A DNA stretch of 64,000 nucleotides, from NCBI RefSeq assembly GCF_001721045.1, contig NZ_MDER01000022.1, forward strand, positions 1 through 64,000. Direction: 5' to 3'. Made by a program: the position numbers and the translations under genes. How positions within the stretch are numbered: position 1 is the stretch's first letter; every line of letters starts with the position of its first letter. This DNA is from Paenibacillus nuruki. GTDB lineage: Bacteria > Bacillota > Bacilli > Paenibacillales > Paenibacillaceae. The notes beneath the pieces are model-generated. The model saw only the letters and a program-made list of their open reading frames with translations, was not told the DNA's origin and ran no database searches. Below are positions 38,125-47,436 of the stretch, one piece after another.

Positions 38125-39306
38125 TTATTTATCGTTCAATGCCACAACGCCTGGAAGAGCTTTACCTTCCATAAACTCTAGGGAAGCACCGCCACCTGTA
38201 GAGATATGGTCCATTTTATCAGCTAAGCCGAATTTCTCTGCTGCTGCTGCGGAATCACCGCCACCAATGATTGTGTAAGCTTCAGTTGTTGCACAAGCTT
38301 CTGCGACTGCTTTTGTACCACCAGAGAAAGGTGCGATTTCAAATACGCCCATTGGTCCGTTCCACACAACCAATTTAGAGTTTTTGATAACATCAGCATA
38401 AATTTCACGAGTTTTAGGACCGATGTCTACGCCTTCCCAAGCTGCTGGGATTTTGTCGATTGTTACGATATCTGTGTTTGCATCTGCACTGAAATCGTCA
38501 GAAACAACGATATCTACTGGAAGGTACAATTTTTTACCTAATTTTTTTGCTTTTTCTACGAATCCAAGTACAACATCCAATTTGCTTTCGTCTAGAAGAG
38601 ATTGTCCTACTTCATGACCTTGAGCTTTGAAGAATGTGTAAGTCAATCCACCACCAATAATGATGTTGTCTGCAAGATTGATTAGGTTATCGATTACATC
38701 GATTTTATCTTTTACTTTAGATCCACCTACGATTGCTGTGAAAGGACGCTCAGGGCTAGTCAAAGCTTTACCCAATACATCTAATTCTTTCTCCATCAAA
38801 AGACCAGATACTGCTGGCAAGTGGTGTGCAATACCTTCTGTTGAAGCATGCGCACGGTGAGCTGCACCAAATGCGTCATTGACGAATAGATCAGCCAATT
38901 CTGCAAAAGATTTAGCTAAGTCTGCATCATTTTTCTCTTCGCCAGGGTAGAAACGTACGTTTTCAAGAACCAAAACGTCACCGTTTTTCAATTCAGCGAT
39001 TTGTGATTTTACAGCATCGCCAATCGCTTCGTCAGCTTTGGCAACCGGTTGACCTAGCAATTCAGATAGACGCGTTGCTTGTGGAGTTAAGCGTAATGAT
39101 TCAACCACTTCACCGTTAGGGCGACCCATATGACTTGCAAGTACAACTTTTGCACCTTTTTCAACAAGGTATTGAATAGTAGGTAATGTTTCACGGATCC
39201 GTTTGTCATCTGTGATTTTACCGTCTTCCATAGGTACGTTGAAATCTACACGTACAAATACCACTTTACCTGTTACTTCTATATCGCGAACACTTTTCTT
39301 ATTCAT
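38125..39306 (-). CDS. pgk: Phosphoglycerate kinase
   Basis: Forms ATP from 1,3-bisphosphoglycerate. 393 aa, normal. The N-terminal substrate site [16 protein letters not shown], the hinge and the nucleotide site ([13 protein letters not shown], then [12 protein letters not shown]) are all present. GGAGGAAC precedes the ATG. Located between gapA and tpiA on one transcript; a partial terminator after gapA may lower its level relative to gapA. Confidence 0.98.
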   Translation of the reverse strand: MNKKSVRDIEVTGKVVFVRVDFNVPMEDGKITDDKRIRETLPTIQYLVEKGAKVVLASHMGRPNGEVVESLRLTPQATRLSELLGQPVAKADEAIGDAVKSQIAELKNGDVLVLENVRFYPGEEKNDADLAKSFAELADLFVNDAFGAAHRAHASTEGIAHHLPAVSGLLMEKELDVLGKALTSPERPFTAIVGGSKVKDKIDVIDNLINLADNIIIGGGLTYTFFKAQGHEVGQSLLDESKLDVVLGFVEKAKKLGKKLYLPVDIVVSDDFSADANTDIVTIDKIPAAWEGVDIGPKTREIYADVIKNSKLVVWNGPMGVFEIAPFSGGTKAVAEACATTEAYTIIGGGDSAAAAEKFGLADKMDHISTGGGASLEFMEGKALPGVVALNDK

Positions 39307-39369
39307 TATATTGTTCCTCCATGCCCTGAATTTTGATTAACGAGCAATTTAAAACAGATATTCATTTAG

Positions 39370-39404
39370 AAAAAGCGGAAACACAAGAAACCTGTTTCCG
39401 CTTT
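39370..39404 (-). terminator. Intercistronic hairpin after gapA
   Basis: A 12-bp perfect stem, AAAGCGGAAACA with TGTTTCCGCTTT, but only a short T tract (TTTTTC). It probably gives partial termination or 3' protection, leaving more gapA than pgk message, as is known for the B. subtilis operon. Confidence 0.7.
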
Positions 39405-39440
39405 ATGGAATTAATATTTATTTCAGTTCACGAATGATTC

Positions 39441-40445
39441 TTACGCTTTGTTAGCGAAGTACTCAAGAGTACGAACCAATTGTGCTGTGTAGGACATTTC
39501 GTTATCGTACCAAGCTACAGTTTTAACCAATTGGTGGTCACCAACAGTTAGAACGCGAGTTTGAGTAGCATCGAATAGGGAACCGAAAGTCATACCTTTG
39601 ATATCAGAAGAAACGATTTCGTCTTCAGTGTAACCATAAGTTTCAGCATCAGAAGCAGCTTTCATAGCAGCGTTAACTTCATCAACAGTAACTTTTTTCT
39701 CCAAAATAGTTACCAATTCAGTAAGGGAACCAGTTGCTACAGGAACACGTTGTGCTGCACCATCCAATTTACCTTTCAATTCAGGGATAACTAGACCGAT
39801 TGCTTTAGCAGCACCAGTTGTGTTAGGAATGATGTTTTCAGCAGCTGCACGAGCACGACGGAAGTCACCTTTAGCATGTGGAGCATCCAAAGTGTTTTGG
39901 TCGCCAGTGTAAGCATGAATTGTAGTCATCAAGCCTTCTACTACTCCGAATTGATCTTGCAATGTTTTAGCCATTGGAGCAAGACAGTTCGTTGTGCAAG
40001 AAGCACCAGAAATTACAGTTTCAGTACCATCAAGAATTTCATGGTTTACGTTATAAACGATTGTTTTCATTTCGCCAGTAGCTGGAGCAGAGATAACAAC
40101 TTTTTTAGCACCAGCTGTTAAATGTTTCTCAGCTGATTCTTTAGTTGTGAAGAATCCAGTACATTCAAGAACGATATCCACACCAAGATCTCCCCAAGGA
40201 AGTTCTTCTGGGTTACGGTTAGCTAGAACTTTTACTTCTTTTCCGTTTACTTTGAAGAATCCGTCATGAACTTCAACTTCGCCGTCAAATTTACCTTGAG
40301 TTGTATCATATTTCAACAAGTGAGCCAACATTTTAGCGTCAGTCAAATCGTTAATTGCTACCACTTCAATACCTGCTACATTTTGAATACGACGGAAAGC
40401 CAAGCGTCCGATACGTCCGAAACCATTAATACCAACTTTAACCAT
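39441..40445 (-). CDS. gapA: Glyceraldehyde-3-phosphate dehydrogenase (glycolytic)
   Basis: NAD-dependent oxidation of glyceraldehyde-3-phosphate. 334 aa. Rossmann start [16 protein letters not shown], catalytic Cys150 in [12 protein letters not shown], and [14 protein letters not shown] are present. AGGAGGAATT precedes the ATG. Its place directly after cggR identifies it as the glycolytic gapA and not the gluconeogenic gapB. Confidence 0.98.
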   Translation of the reverse strand: MVKVGINGFGRIGRLAFRRIQNVAGIEVVAINDLTDAKMLAHLLKYDTTQGKFDGEVEVHDGFFKVNGKEVKVLANRNPEELPWGDLGVDIVLECTGFFTTKESAEKHLTAGAKKVVISAPATGEMKTIVYNVNHEILDGTETVISGASCTTNCLAPMAKTLQDQFGVVEGLMTTIHAYTGDQNTLDAPHAKGDFRRARAAAENIIPNTTGAAKAIGLVIPELKGKLDGAAQRVPVATGSLTELVTILEKKVTVDEVNAAMKAASDAETYGYTEDEIVSSDIKGMTFGSLFDATQTRVLTVGDHQLVKTVAWYDNEMSYTAQLVRTLEYFANKA

Positions 40446-40576
40446 GAGTTAATTCCTCCTAGAGATAGTGTATTTAATTTATTTCAAGACACACCCGTTA
40501 AAGGCATGTCAAGACAACATTATAGAGTAAAACTTTTGTGCCGTACCGCTAGACGTGCGAAAATGAAGCAAAAGGA

Positions 40577-41608
40577 CTAGTCTAGTTCTTTCACAATTTC
40601 TCTAGCGGCGGCTTCGTCAATGACCAGAATATCTTCCTGACCGAATTTGAGTACAGCATGAATCGATTTGGCCTTGCTACGGCCTCCAGCAATCCCGATA
40701 ACCACTTCCGCTTTGGAAATATCATCGAGCTGAAGTCCCATCGTCAACATCTGGTGCACCGTCTCACCCTGTTCATTAAAATAATGACCGAATGATTCAG
40801 CAACAGCTCCAGCGGCATGAATTTCTTCCGCTGCCTCGGGTTCAAGTCTACGGCGACGCACCATCTCCATCGCATCTCCGATTCCGTGCATAATGATACG
40901 TGCTTTACGAATCAGACCCACAATTTCACGGATATTCTGATCCTGATAAAGCAATTCGTAAGCATCTTCACGTAACAAATCGGGAATATGCAATAACCGA
41001 TACTGTGCGCCTACACGCTTTGCCATAGTGGAAGCAATCGAATTCGCCTGAAATTCCATACTCTCTCCAAGTCCGCCTCTTGCCGGTACAAACCAGGCAT
41101 TCTTGAGAGGTGCCGGTATGGATGGACTGAGTTGCTCGGCGACTTCAGCTAATGTAAAGCCTCCTGTTACAGCAACGACATCGTCCTCACGGATTACACT
41201 GAGCAGCGCTTTGGCTCCTGCTCGTCCAAGCTCTTGCTTAGCCATAATAGATATGTCACTATCACCAGGAACGACAATGACTTGTCTCAGCTTATAGAAA
41301 GTGCGAATACGTTCTTCCAGATTGGATAATCCAAGCAGTTCCTGAATAATAGGCTCAAGTTCATCAAGCAATTGCTTGCCTGCTTCACTAACCTTCATTC
41401 CCGTACTTTCAATCTCAAGCAATCCTTGCGATTTGAGAAGATCGGTCTCTGCACGTAAGACGCGTTCAGTCATATTAAGCGATGTGGCAAGTGATCTTCT
41501 TCCAACCAGCCCTACCATCATAACCTGATGCAGAATCGTATATCTTTTTTTGAGTACTTCGGTGAGATCGGGCAGAAGCTGCTTTTGTATTTCTAATATT
41601 TTTCGCAT
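40577..41608 (-). CDS. cggR: Central glycolytic genes regulator CggR
   Basis: SorC/DeoR-type repressor of the operon. Released from DNA when fructose-1,6-bisphosphate is high. 343 aa (B. subtilis about 340). N-terminal helix-turn-helix at about residues 25-65 (GRRSLATSLNMTERVLRAE), then the sugar-phosphate-binding domain with VAVTGGFTLAEVA and GIAGGRSKAKS. The ATG at 41608 lies eight bases after AGGAG; the GTG three codons earlier overlaps that site. It reads into gapA, and an operator matching the B. subtilis type lies just downstream of its promoter. Confidence 0.96.
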   Translation of the reverse strand: MRKILEIQKQLLPDLTEVLKKRYTILHQVMMVGLVGRRSLATSLNMTERVLRAETDLLKSQGLLEIESTGMKVSEAGKQLLDELEPIIQELLGLSNLEERIRTFYKLRQVIVVPGDSDISIMAKQELGRAGAKALLSVIREDDVVAVTGGFTLAEVAEQLSPSIPAPLKNAWFVPARGGLGESMEFQANSIASTMAKRVGAQYRLLHIPDLLREDAYELLYQDQNIREIVGLIRKARIIMHGIGDAMEMVRRRRLEPEAAEEIHAAGAVAESFGHYFNEQGETVHQMLTMGLQLDDISKAEVVIGIAGGRSKAKSIHAVLKFGQEDILVIDEAAAREIVKELD

Positions 41609-41668
41609 GCATTCCACTCCTGCAACTTATCTCGCTCAGTGTCCATTATATCCGTTATTCAATAAATT

Positions 41669-41705
41669 GGACTTAAAACGTCCCGGCGTAACTTTTTAAG
41701 TCCCA
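41669..41705 (-). promoter_or_regulatory. CggR operator
   Basis: On the minus strand two half-operators, TGGGACTTAAAAAGTTA and CGGGACGTTTTAAGTCC, lie in tandem. The second is very close to the B. subtilis element (CGGGAC-N6/7-GTC). They sit directly after the predicted transcription start, where bound CggR would block elongation. Confidence 0.8.
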
Positions 41706-41710
41706 CGTCT

Positions 41711-41739
41711 ATCTTAACCAATTTTCCATGCAGAAGCAA
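41711..41739 (-). promoter_or_regulatory. Promoter of the cggR-gapA operon
   Basis: Minus strand TTGCTT (41734-41739), a 17-base spacer, TAAGAT (41711-41716). The start would be at about 41704, at the edge of the CggR operator. Confidence 0.65.
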
Positions 41740-41860
41740 GTTTTTCATACAACTATTCTGTGAGAGGTTGATGTTATCGTTTTTCTTGATTATGGTATGA
41801 ATCGTCAACTTGCTTTTTATAGGTAGATATCCTATAATCAATCGTACTGCTGTTTTACAT

Positions 41861-41935
41861 GCGCCCGTGGTCCAATGGATATGACGTAGGCCTCCGAAGC
41901 CTGAGATCCAAGTTCGATTCTTGGCGGGCGCGCCA
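41861..41935 (+). tRNA. tRNA-Arg (anticodon CCG)
   Basis: A 75-nt cloverleaf with encoded CCA. Acceptor stem GCGCCCG/CGGGCGC, anticodon stem TAGGC/GCCTG with loop CTCCGAA, so anticodon CCG reading CGG codons, and T arm CCAAG-TTCGATT-CTTGG. The D stem is short (GTC/GAC). It is divergent from cggR. Confidence 0.95.
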
Positions 41936-42065
41936 TTTAATTAAGTTATAATGCAGTGTTGTTTTTATGATCAATACGATTATGTACGTACTTATATGTT
42001 CTATCATATCTTAGAAGTATTTGCGCAACATTAAGTGAATTACCTATAAACGCAGAATACCCTTC

Positions 42066-42089
42066 AACCAGCCGATGCTGGTTATTTTT
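42066..42089 (+). terminator. Terminator after tRNA-Arg
   Basis: AACCAGC pairs with GCTGGTT around CGAT, followed by ATTTTT. Located 130 bases after the tRNA. Confidence 0.6.
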
Positions 42090-42162
42090 ATACCCAAAAT
42101 TAGGTTGCTCTCTTCTTCATTAACCTATTTTGCAGGAGTTCCTTCACTTTTGGTCAGGATAG

Positions 42163-42179
42163 TTTGACTTTCTTTGACT
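42163..42179 (+). promoter_or_regulatory. CtsR operator at clpP
   Basis: TTTGACT-TTC-TTTGACT; its complement AGTCAAA-GAA-AGTCAAA is an exact match to the CtsR heptad repeat (R-GTCAAA-NAN-R-GTCAAA). It covers the -35 box of the clpP promoter, so CtsR should repress clpP until heat or protein stress. Confidence 0.9.
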
Positions 42180-42202
42180 TTTGGTTTGAATTATCCTATA
42201 AT
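42174..42202 (+). promoter_or_regulatory. Sigma-A promoter of clpP
   Basis: TTGACT (42174-42179), a 17-base spacer and TATAAT (42197-42202), nearly consensus, followed by a leader of about 80 bases. Confidence 0.88.
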
Positions 42203-42289
42203 GTGGTAAGAACAATGAGTATCTTCTAATACAATATTTGATCTATAATTATTCTATTGATGATGTACAACTTTGAAGGAGGGTTTCTA

Positions 42290-42886
42290 GTGAGTTATAT
42301 TCCAATGGTCGTTGAACAAAGCAGTCGTGGGGAACGTGCCTATGACATTTACTCTCGTCTGTTAAAAGACCGCATTATTTTTCTCGGTTCTGAAGTCAAT
42401 GATGTTGTAGCCAATGCGATTATCGCACAATTGCTGTTTCTGGAAGCCGAAGACCCGGAGAAAGACATCCACCTATATGTTAACAGTCCAGGCGGTTCGA
42501 TCACTGCGGGAATGGCTATTTACGATACAATGCAATTTATCAAAGCTGATGTATCTACCATCTGTGTAGGTATGGCGGCAAGTATGGGCGCATTTTTACT
42601 TAACGCTGGTGCTAAAGGTAAACGTTTTGCATTGCCTAACAGCGAGATTATGATTCACCAACCACTTGGTGGAGCACAAGGACAAGCGACAGATATCGAA
42701 ATCCGTGCTCGTCGTATTCTTAAAATGCGTGATAAATTGAATAAAATTCTAGCAGAACGTACAGGTCAACCGTTGGAACGTATCGAAAAAGATACAGACC
42801 GCGATTACTTTATGACTGCTGCTGAAGCAAAAGATTACGGTATCGTTGATAAAGTGATTGAAAATACACCTCCACAAGGGGTATAA
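42290..42886 (+). CDS. clpP: ATP-dependent Clp protease proteolytic subunit
   Basis: Serine protease that degrades unfolded or SsrA-tagged proteins with ClpX or ClpC. 198 aa from the GTG at 42290, which follows AGGAGGG by six bases; the longer frame lacks family similarity. Catalytic triad Ser98 (GMAASMGAF), His123 (IMIHQP) and Asp172 are at the standard positions. Monocistronic, under a CtsR box, and closed by a strong hairpin. Confidence 0.97.
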   Translation: MSYIPMVVEQSSRGERAYDIYSRLLKDRIIFLGSEVNDVVANAIIAQLLFLEAEDPEKDIHLYVNSPGGSITAGMAIYDTMQFIKADVSTICVGMAASMGAFLLNAGAKGKRFALPNSEIMIHQPLGGAQGQATDIEIRARRILKMRDKLNKILAERTGQPLERIEKDTDRDYFMTAAEAKDYGIVDKVIENTPPQGV

Positions 42887-42916
42887 TTTTACTCCAGCAT
42901 GCTGGAACAACACGCG

Positions 42917-42950
42917 AAAAAGCCTCCGGGGTATAAACCGGAGGCTTTTT
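42917..42950. terminator. Bidirectional terminator between clpP and the stalk/DUF3298 gene
   Basis: A 13-bp stem, AAAAAGCCTCCGG with CCGGAGGCTTTTT, on an eight-base loop, with T runs on both strands. A small palindrome CCAGCATGCTGG at 42894-42905 precedes it. Confidence 0.9.
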
Positions 42951-42965
42951 TGTATACTTTTTTAT

Positions 42966-44126
42966 TTAAGCTTTGTATGCATCAAGTGGATTCACGCCTG
43001 ATGGCAACACTTGTTTGAAAGTAATCGGGAATTCTGGCATACCTGCTGCATAAGGTGCGATATCATATTGTTGGAAAAACAGAGTGATTCCGCTATCTGT
43101 TAAATAGTATCCTTGATTAGCAGCAATTCCTTTAAAACTATCTTTAAAGTAAAGATCTCCATTTTTTTTCATTTGAGCATTGATAATTTTGTCGATATCT
43201 TTACGATAATTGCTATTGGATTTGAGTAAGTCGCCTAATTGAATTTGCTTGCCATCTTTTAATGAGAACGTCATGCCTGTTTGTATAGAACTACCATGCG
43301 CACCACCAAGATATTCATAATCAGTCACTAGGATACTTAATACACCATTACGATTGTAAGTTATTTTATAACCGCTATCGATTTCATAAGTGATGACTGA
43401 ATCTTTAGGAGGTGCACCAAATTCTTTAGCTTGTTTTTGTACTTTTTCTAAATACGTTTGAGCATGTGCTGCAAAAGCTTTATTAATCGCTGCTTCAGCT
43501 TCTGCATTGTCTAGACCGGATACCACTGGATATTTAATATTGGTCTCTGTATAACTGTTCGTTTTGGTTGGTTTTAGAGTGGTTGTTGTTACTTCAATAT
43601 TGTTTAAGCCCTCTTTGGTTATATTTACAGTACGTGTAGCACCATTCCATACTGCACGATATCCCAATTGATCTGTCACGGCTTTGATTGCTACATAAGA
43701 ATTACCGTTGACTATTTTGGCATCATAACTATCCCCAATGGTACTACCATCCAATGTCACAAATACACCGTCATCTGAACCTGATCCTAGAGCAAAAGAT
43801 GCTTTGTGTTTATCTTTTGTCACTGTTACTGTTTTCTCTTTCGCATTGAAAGTGACTGTAGCACCGATTGCTTTGGCTGTATCTTTCAAAGGAAGCAATG
43901 AGCTACCATTCGCACTTACAGTCCCTGTAGTTGCAATTGCTTTGCCTTCCACTTGTACATGAATAGCTGACTTCGCAGTAGAAGCTTTGGTTGTTGCAGC
44001 TTGCACCGTAGAAGAAGTACCTGGCAGAACCGCTACTGTTCCCACCGTTGCCAATGTGGTTGCTAACAAAAATGCAGATATTTTTTTCAAATGTGTTTTA
44101 GATGTATTATTTTGAGTTGTTTTCAT
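42966..44126 (-). CDS. Secreted protein with copper-amine-oxidase-like stalk and DUF4163/DUF3298 domains
   Basis: A 386-residue exported protein. Signal peptide about residues 1-43, cut near VQAATT. Residues about 50-165 form the small repeated beta domain found as a stalk in many Paenibacillus surface proteins (SSLLPLKDTAKAIGATV, then SYVAIKAVTDQLGYRAVWN). Residues about 175-380 match the DUF4163 plus DUF3298 pair seen in RsiV-type sensors (YEYLGGAHGSSIQTGMTFSL and the FFQQYDIAPYAAG ending). In RsiV this region binds lysozyme; here there is no anti-sigma domain, so function is open. Confidence 0.85.
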   Translation of the reverse strand: MKTTQNNTSKTHLKKISAFLLATTLATVGTVAVLPGTSSTVQAATTKASTAKSAIHVQVEGKAIATTGTVSANGSSLLPLKDTAKAIGATVTFNAKEKTVTVTKDKHKASFALGSGSDDGVFVTLDGSTIGDSYDAKIVNGNSYVAIKAVTDQLGYRAVWNGATRTVNITKEGLNNIEVTTTTLKPTKTNSYTETNIKYPVVSGLDNAEAEAAINKAFAAHAQTYLEKVQKQAKEFGAPPKDSVITYEIDSGYKITYNRNGVLSILVTDYEYLGGAHGSSIQTGMTFSLKDGKQIQLGDLLKSNSNYRKDIDKIINAQMKKNGDLYFKDSFKGIAANQGYYLTDSGITLFFQQYDIAPYAAGMPEFPITFKQVLPSGVNPLDAYKA

Positions 44127-44481
44127 AAATCATCTCTCCCTTATCATATGTATCATGTTATATTTGGTTTAACCTTTATCATTATACTTTGAACAACCAT
44201 AGATAGATTTACAAATAACTAAATATCAATTTACAACATAGTCACGATTGCGATAGTAAAAGTAATGAAACTGTAAGACATTTTGCACCCAATTGGTTAA
44301 ATATAGAAAAAACGCTTACCCTGATCGCATACACATTGAACAGGATAAACGTTTCTAATTTGAGGATAGTTCTACTTTAGTAAACTTCTACTATACTGAA
44401 ACGATACGTGGATTTGCACGTATAATTAGTTACAAATCTGATTATTTTGTAAAAATTAGATTCAATTGCGTCCCCATACTA
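44127..44481 (-). terminator. Gap between the SIMPL and stalk genes, with a terminator
   Basis: 355 bases without a gene. At 44305-44354 a 14-bp stem (AAACGTTTATCCTG with CAGGGTAAGCGTTT, two GU) followed by TTTTC on the minus strand terminates the SIMPL gene. The stalk gene's promoter should lie in the left part; none is clear. Confidence 0.75.
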
Positions 44482-45246
44482 TTAATTCATAGAGTACTGC
44501 ACATTAAGTGTAGCATTTAATTCAATTGTACCTGGTTCGATAGCTGTACTCGCAGCAGCAGAATCTTCTGTTGCTTTAGCACTTTGTCTCTCCATATAGA
44601 CTACAGGTGGTGCACTCACTCCTGGATCACTGACGGATAACAAGCTGCCTAGTGAAAGGTTAGCTGCTTTGGCAATCGATTGTGCTCTTGCTTTGGCATT
44701 AGCCATCGCTTTAGCAATAACTTGCTCTTGGTAGGTATCTTCATTTTCGATACCAAAACTCACAGATCCAACATTATTCGCTCCTGATTTAGCAGCAGCA
44801 TCCAACAACGAACCTAGTTTGTCCAGATCACGGTAAGTCACTTGTACACTATGATATGCCGTATACCCTGTAACTTTTTGCTGGTCTTTACCGTTATAGT
44901 CATAGTTGGGTTGTACATAGAATTGAACACTCTCAATATCCGCAGCTGGAATCTTCCAGTCTCCTTTGAGTAAAGTATTCAACTTCGCCATTTTCTCAGC
45001 ATTAGCCGATTGCGCTTTGGCTGCTGTTGTAGACGTTGTTTGTACTCCGATCGCTAGGTATGAAATATCGGGTTTGACGGTTAATTTACCTGTACCGCTT
45101 ACGTTAATCACGCCTGTTGCTGTTGCAGGAGCAACTGTCTCAGCAGCATACATCGTCTGACTAGGCAGTGCTATAAGTGTTCCCATTCCTGTTAATAGTG
45201 TACCTGCGATCATCAATGAAGCTAAGGATTTACTTGTTTTCTTCAT
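44482..45246 (-). CDS. Secreted SIMPL (DUF541) domain protein
   Basis: A 254-residue exported protein. Signal peptide about 1-34, cut after MYAAE. The rest is one SIMPL domain: VSGTGKLTVKPDISYLAIGV, DLDKLGSLLDAAAKSGANNV and AMANAKARAQSIAKAANLSLG are typical. The family forms oligomeric rings on cell surfaces (family knowledge), with unclear function, sometimes linked to stress. The start is the ATG eight bases after AAGGAG. It ends in its own terminator. Confidence 0.88.
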   Translation of the reverse strand: MKKTSKSLASLMIAGTLLTGMGTLIALPSQTMYAAETVAPATATGVINVSGTGKLTVKPDISYLAIGVQTTSTTAAKAQSANAEKMAKLNTLLKGDWKIPAADIESVQFYVQPNYDYNGKDQQKVTGYTAYHSVQVTYRDLDKLGSLLDAAAKSGANNVGSVSFGIENEDTYQEQVIAKAMANAKARAQSIAKAANLSLGSLLSVSDPGVSAPPVVYMERQSAKATEDSAAASTAIEPGTIELNATLNVQYSMN

Positions 45247-45426
45247 GCTACTCACTCCTTAAAGGTTATACCTACTAAACGATAAGGCGTGAATAAAAGT
45301 TGCATCGTTCATGATTTAACGCTCTGTTTGAAGAAGAATGATCGTTTATTTTGCTGAAGAATAACAAGAATAGAGAGAAGATATTGTCTATTTCACACAA
45401 CAAGTTACACATTGTTCAAGTTCATC

Positions 45427-45455
45427 GTGACAAGTTAGATTATTTTTTTTATAAT
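45427..45455 (+). promoter_or_regulatory. Promoter of the short stalk-domain gene
   Basis: GTGACA (45427-45432), a 17-base spacer mostly T, and TATAAT (45450-45455), about 80 bases before the ATG. Confidence 0.65.
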
Positions 45456-45538
45456 CTCATATAATCCCACCATTATGGACTTTAGAGCTATAATGAGTAC
45501 ACGAGATCGGGAACAATAAGAATGAGGGGAGAGTCACC

Positions 45539-46000
45539 ATGTTAAAAAATAAATGTCTATGGGGTTCCATTCTGCTTATGATGGGTATTCTAATCTTTAA
45601 TACAACAGCTGTTCAAGCTGCCACTCCAGCCAAGCCGCGTGAAGTGAAGTTAGAATGGAATGGAACCCGCCTTCCACAAAATGGACTTTTAATCGGCGGA
45701 AATACCATGATTCCAGTAGTCATGTTGCGTGACTCTATTGGAATGACGTTGCGATACGAATCCGGTGTCAAAACATATACATTATTGCAAAATGATGATC
45801 AGCTCGATATGATCATGAGCGGTTCTGGCGTTACTATGCGTCTGAACAATCATCAGTGGAACGGACCTGATGCGGAGGTTGTCAACGGACGTATGTATAT
45901 TCCATTTGCTGTATTGCGAGATGGCTTTGGTTACCAGAGCTCCTGGAATGCTTTTCAGTTGAAATTGAATTTTGCCAAAAAAGGGATCTTCCTGAGTTAA
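45539..46000 (+). CDS. Secreted copper-amine-oxidase-like stalk-domain protein, 153 aa
   Basis: Signal peptide about residues 1-27 (cut after VQAA). The mature part is essentially one stalk domain: LEWNGTRLPQNGLLIGGNTM, PVVMLRDSIGMTLRYE, AEVVNGRMYIPFAVLRDGFG. The domain is common in exported proteins of Paenibacillus and is not a catalytic oxidase. It is short, with nothing else attached, so it may be a stand-alone cell-surface module. GGGGAGAG precedes the ATG. It faces the HPr operon, whose terminator separates them. Confidence 0.85.
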   Translation: MLKNKCLWGSILLMMGILIFNTTAVQAATPAKPREVKLEWNGTRLPQNGLLIGGNTMIPVVMLRDSIGMTLRYESGVKTYTLLQNDDQLDMIMSGSGVTMRLNNHQWNGPDAEVVNGRMYIPFAVLRDGFGYQSSWNAFQLKLNFAKKGIFLS

Positions 46001-46016
46001 ACGAATATCTCTATAC

Positions 46017-46070
46017 AAAAAACCGCCACAGAAATCTGTGACGGCATGCCCTCCATATCGTATGGGGGGC
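46017..46070 (-). terminator. Double hairpin terminator of the rapZ-yvcK-whiA-HPr operon
   Basis: Just after the HPr-like stop, GCCCCCCATA/TATGGAGGGC (46048-46070) forms a first hairpin. A second, CCGTCACAGA/TCTGTGGCGG (46023-46044), is followed by six T on the minus strand. Confidence 0.85.
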
Positions 46071-46340
46071 TTATTGGTTTTCTAATTCTTCTTTGCTTAC
46101 TAGACTGACTAAAGCGTTTACAGCAGATTCTGAATCTGCGCCTTCTGCACTAATGTATACTTCAGTGCCCGAACTGATCGCAAGGCTCATAATGCCCATG
46201 ATACTTTTAGCATTCACTTTTTTATCATCTTTTTCAACAAAAATCTCTGAAGAATATTTATTCGCTTCCTGTACAAACAATGCTGCAGGTCTTGCGTGTA
46301 ATCCCGTTTTCAATCGAACAACAACCGGGTGTTTTGTCAT
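46071..46340 (-). CDS. HPr-family phosphocarrier at the crh position, with His15
   Basis: An 89-residue HPr fold. In B. subtilis this locus encodes Crh, which keeps regulatory Ser46 but has Gln in place of His15. Here both are present: His15 in KTGLHARPA and Ser46 in AKSIMGIMS, so the protein could serve the phosphotransferase system as well as catabolite control with CcpA. Whether another ptsH exists lies outside the window. It is the last gene after whiA, about 150 bases downstream, closed by a double hairpin. Confidence 0.9.
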   Translation of the reverse strand: MTKHPVVVRLKTGLHARPAALFVQEANKYSSEIFVEKDDKKVNAKSIMGIMSLAISSGTEVYISAEGADSESAVNALVSLVSKEELENQ

Positions 46341-46488
46341 GAGATCGTTACCCCCTATAATACATATTCATTACATCTATTGAGCATACCTAAGTAGCTC
46401 ACAGTGTTTAATACCATGTTCATAACACTATACCATTATAGCACGCACCGTACTAGAAAAAAATAAAGCTTACGTGAGATTATTTTAT

Positions 46489-47436
46489 TCAAGCATAGTG
46501 CTCATTACGCATTTTTTCAGCCATCTCGTCTAATTTACGTAGCCGATGATTGACTCCTGACTTGCTGACTCCACCTTTGAGCATTTCACCGACTTCTTTG
46601 AGGTTAATATCAGGATTTGCTAAACGGACTTCTGCCACTTCACGTAATTTATCAGGCAATTGTTCCAGTCCAATACGGCGTTGGATAAATTTGATGTTAT
46701 CAATCTGACGAACCGCTGCACCGATCGTTTTGTTCAAGTTAGCAGTCTCGCAATTGACGATACGATTCACAGAATTACGCATATCTCGCATAATACGGAC
46801 ATCTTCGAATTTGAATAGCGCTTGATGCGCTCCGATAATACTCAAAAATTCAATAATTTTTTCGCCTTCTTTGATATATAAAATAAATCCTTTTTTACGC
46901 TCAATACAACGAGCATTCAATTCGAATTCATTCGCCAGATCGACGAGCGCCTGACACTGTTCTTCATACATCGAAGCAATCTCCAAGTGATACGATGATC
47001 CCTCAGGATTATTGACCGATCCGCCTGCCATAAAAGCACCCCGTAAATAAGCACGTTTACAGCAGTTTTTGCGTACCATTTCGGTATTGATTCCCGGTGT
47101 GAACATAAATCCTTCAGAAACAATTTTGAGCGTCGTCAAAATGCTCTGTACACCCATAGGAATACGAACAATATAGACATTATTTTTTTTGAGACGCATT
47201 TTTTTGCGCACTAATAATTCGGTATGCACAGCAAAATGCTTTTTGATCAGGGAATAGATCCGTCTTGCGATAGCGGCATTTTCAGTGGAGATATCCAGAA
47301 TGACTTTTTTGTTGGAAATCTGCACTGAACCATTCATCCGTATAAGCGCAGACAGTTCTGCATGTTCACAACAGTCATCAGCCTCTACCATCGTTAATTC
47401 TTTTTTCGTCTGCGCCGCAAATGACAATGGACTCAC
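46489..47436 (-). CDS. whiA: DNA-binding protein WhiA
   Basis: 315 aa. Combines a homing-endonuclease-like N-terminal fold (about 1-220, [39 protein letters not shown]) with a C-terminal helix-turn-helix (about 230-305, [37 protein letters not shown]). It affects sporulation, division and chromosome segregation in Gram-positives. It starts with GTG overlapping the yvcK stop by four bases (GTGA), so they are coupled. Confidence 0.96.
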   Translation of the reverse strand: MSPLSFAAQTKKELTMVEADDCCEHAELSALIRMNGSVQISNKKVILDISTENAAIARRIYSLIKKHFAVHTELLVRKKMRLKKNNVYIVRIPMGVQSILTTLKIVSEGFMFTPGINTEMVRKNCCKRAYLRGAFMAGGSVNNPEGSSYHLEIASMYEEQCQALVDLANEFELNARCIERKKGFILYIKEGEKIIEFLSIIGAHQALFKFEDVRIMRDMRNSVNRIVNCETANLNKTIGAAVRQIDNIKFIQRRIGLEQLPDKLREVAEVRLANPDINLKEVGEMLKGGVSKSGVNHRLRKLDEMAEKMRNEHYA

